Positions 63,726-64,000 of a DNA stretch of 64,000 nucleotides are shown here, in pieces (position 1 is the first letter of the stretch; each line of letters opens with the position of its first letter). The notes under the pieces are model-generated. The model made no database searches. It was not told the DNA's origin and was given only the letters and a program-made list of their open reading frames with translations. The DNA comes from Mermis nigrescens (taxonomy: Eukaryota > Nematoda > Enoplea > Mermithida > Mermithidae): assembly GCA_036768485.1 (NCBI GenBank), contig JAVLUZ010000343.1, positions 491,001 through 555,000 of the forward strand, read 5' to 3'. The position numbers were made by a program, and so were the translations under genes.

Positions 63726-64000
63726 ATTTCGGATCAGGCACTGATTGAAAATAAGTTAAATAACAACTTGAGCTTGAGATAGGTCAACTGACCTCCGCGT
63801 CAAATTCCGAGACTAGGTAGGTAGCCTTAGGTCTTAGGGCGTAGCTGCTGAGATCACCCGACATAAAAGCGGCCAGCAATATTAGGGCTGAGGGGATCGA
63901 AGCCGTAAGGTCTCTAAGGGTCCAAAGATCGAAAGCCAGTAGAGCCGCACGATCGGGGCCAGCACTAAGCGCAGACTTAAGTACCTACGTACCTAGGTAA
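63726..64000. other. Right flank of the retrotransposon
   Basis: There is no similarity to the left flank (a mariner-like element). The GC-rich segment after 63790 (AGATCACCCGACATAAAAGC; CGATCGGGGCCAGCACTAAG) does not match any repeat family in this window. No gene seen. Confidence 0.4.

Overview
This window is eukaryotic nuclear DNA, most likely from an arthropod (probably an insect; the order is not resolved). It has spliced genes with GT-AG introns, two Pol III tRNA genes, and introns and spacers filled with small DNA transposons. The two recognisable host genes and the small secreted-protein gene all lie on the + strand.

Region 1 (1-15.5 kb) holds the last four exons of MRE11 (DNA double-strand-break repair nuclease). 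The nuclease core lies left of the window. An internally deleted hAT element (515-2208) and a tRNA-Ala(CGC) gene lie in what is probably the preceding MRE11 intron. The 7.5 kb last intron carries several MITEs and a 21-bp minisatellite present in both orientations. Region 2 (15.5-23.7 kb) is spacer with tRNA-Ile(AAT), nested MITEs, and a hAT remnant with a perfect 8-bp target duplication and a transposase fragment on the - strand. Region 3 (23.7-39.3 kb) is a complete five-exon ALG11 gene (497 codons), the ER alpha-1,2-mannosyltransferase of lipid-linked oligosaccharide synthesis. Region 4 (39.3-51 kb) is MITE-rich spacer with a two-exon gene (44035-46211) for a small secreted protein that I do not recognise.

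Region 5 (51.2-63.7 kb) is a 12.5-kb Ty3/Gypsy LTR retrotransposon with about 0.7 kb LTRs that differ by about five substitutions and three small indels. It has gag, protease, RT/RNase H/integrase, and then about 4 kb of accessory coding sequence between integrase and the 3' LTR. The first accessory ORF (58063-60408) has all the catalytic residues of a DEDDy 3'-5' exonuclease of the RNase D/WRN type. The integrase C-terminus continues, after its GPY motif, into a segment that looks like a PWWP/Tudor-type chromatin reader. Two more accessory ORFs follow in the same frame, separated only by UGA stops. This element is the most unusual part of the window.

Most of the remaining DNA consists of short non-autonomous elements. 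I could delimit many of them by their 8-bp target duplications, which indicates the hAT superfamily. Several families that otherwise look unrelated share a 13-base hairpin, GGCGC-TTC-GCGCC. A PIF/Harbinger-like element (TAA duplication) and TA-flanked mariner-like elements are also present. MITE family letters (A-L) are my own labels. All exon boundaries were read by eye from splice consensus, reading phase and similarity to remembered families; no search was run.
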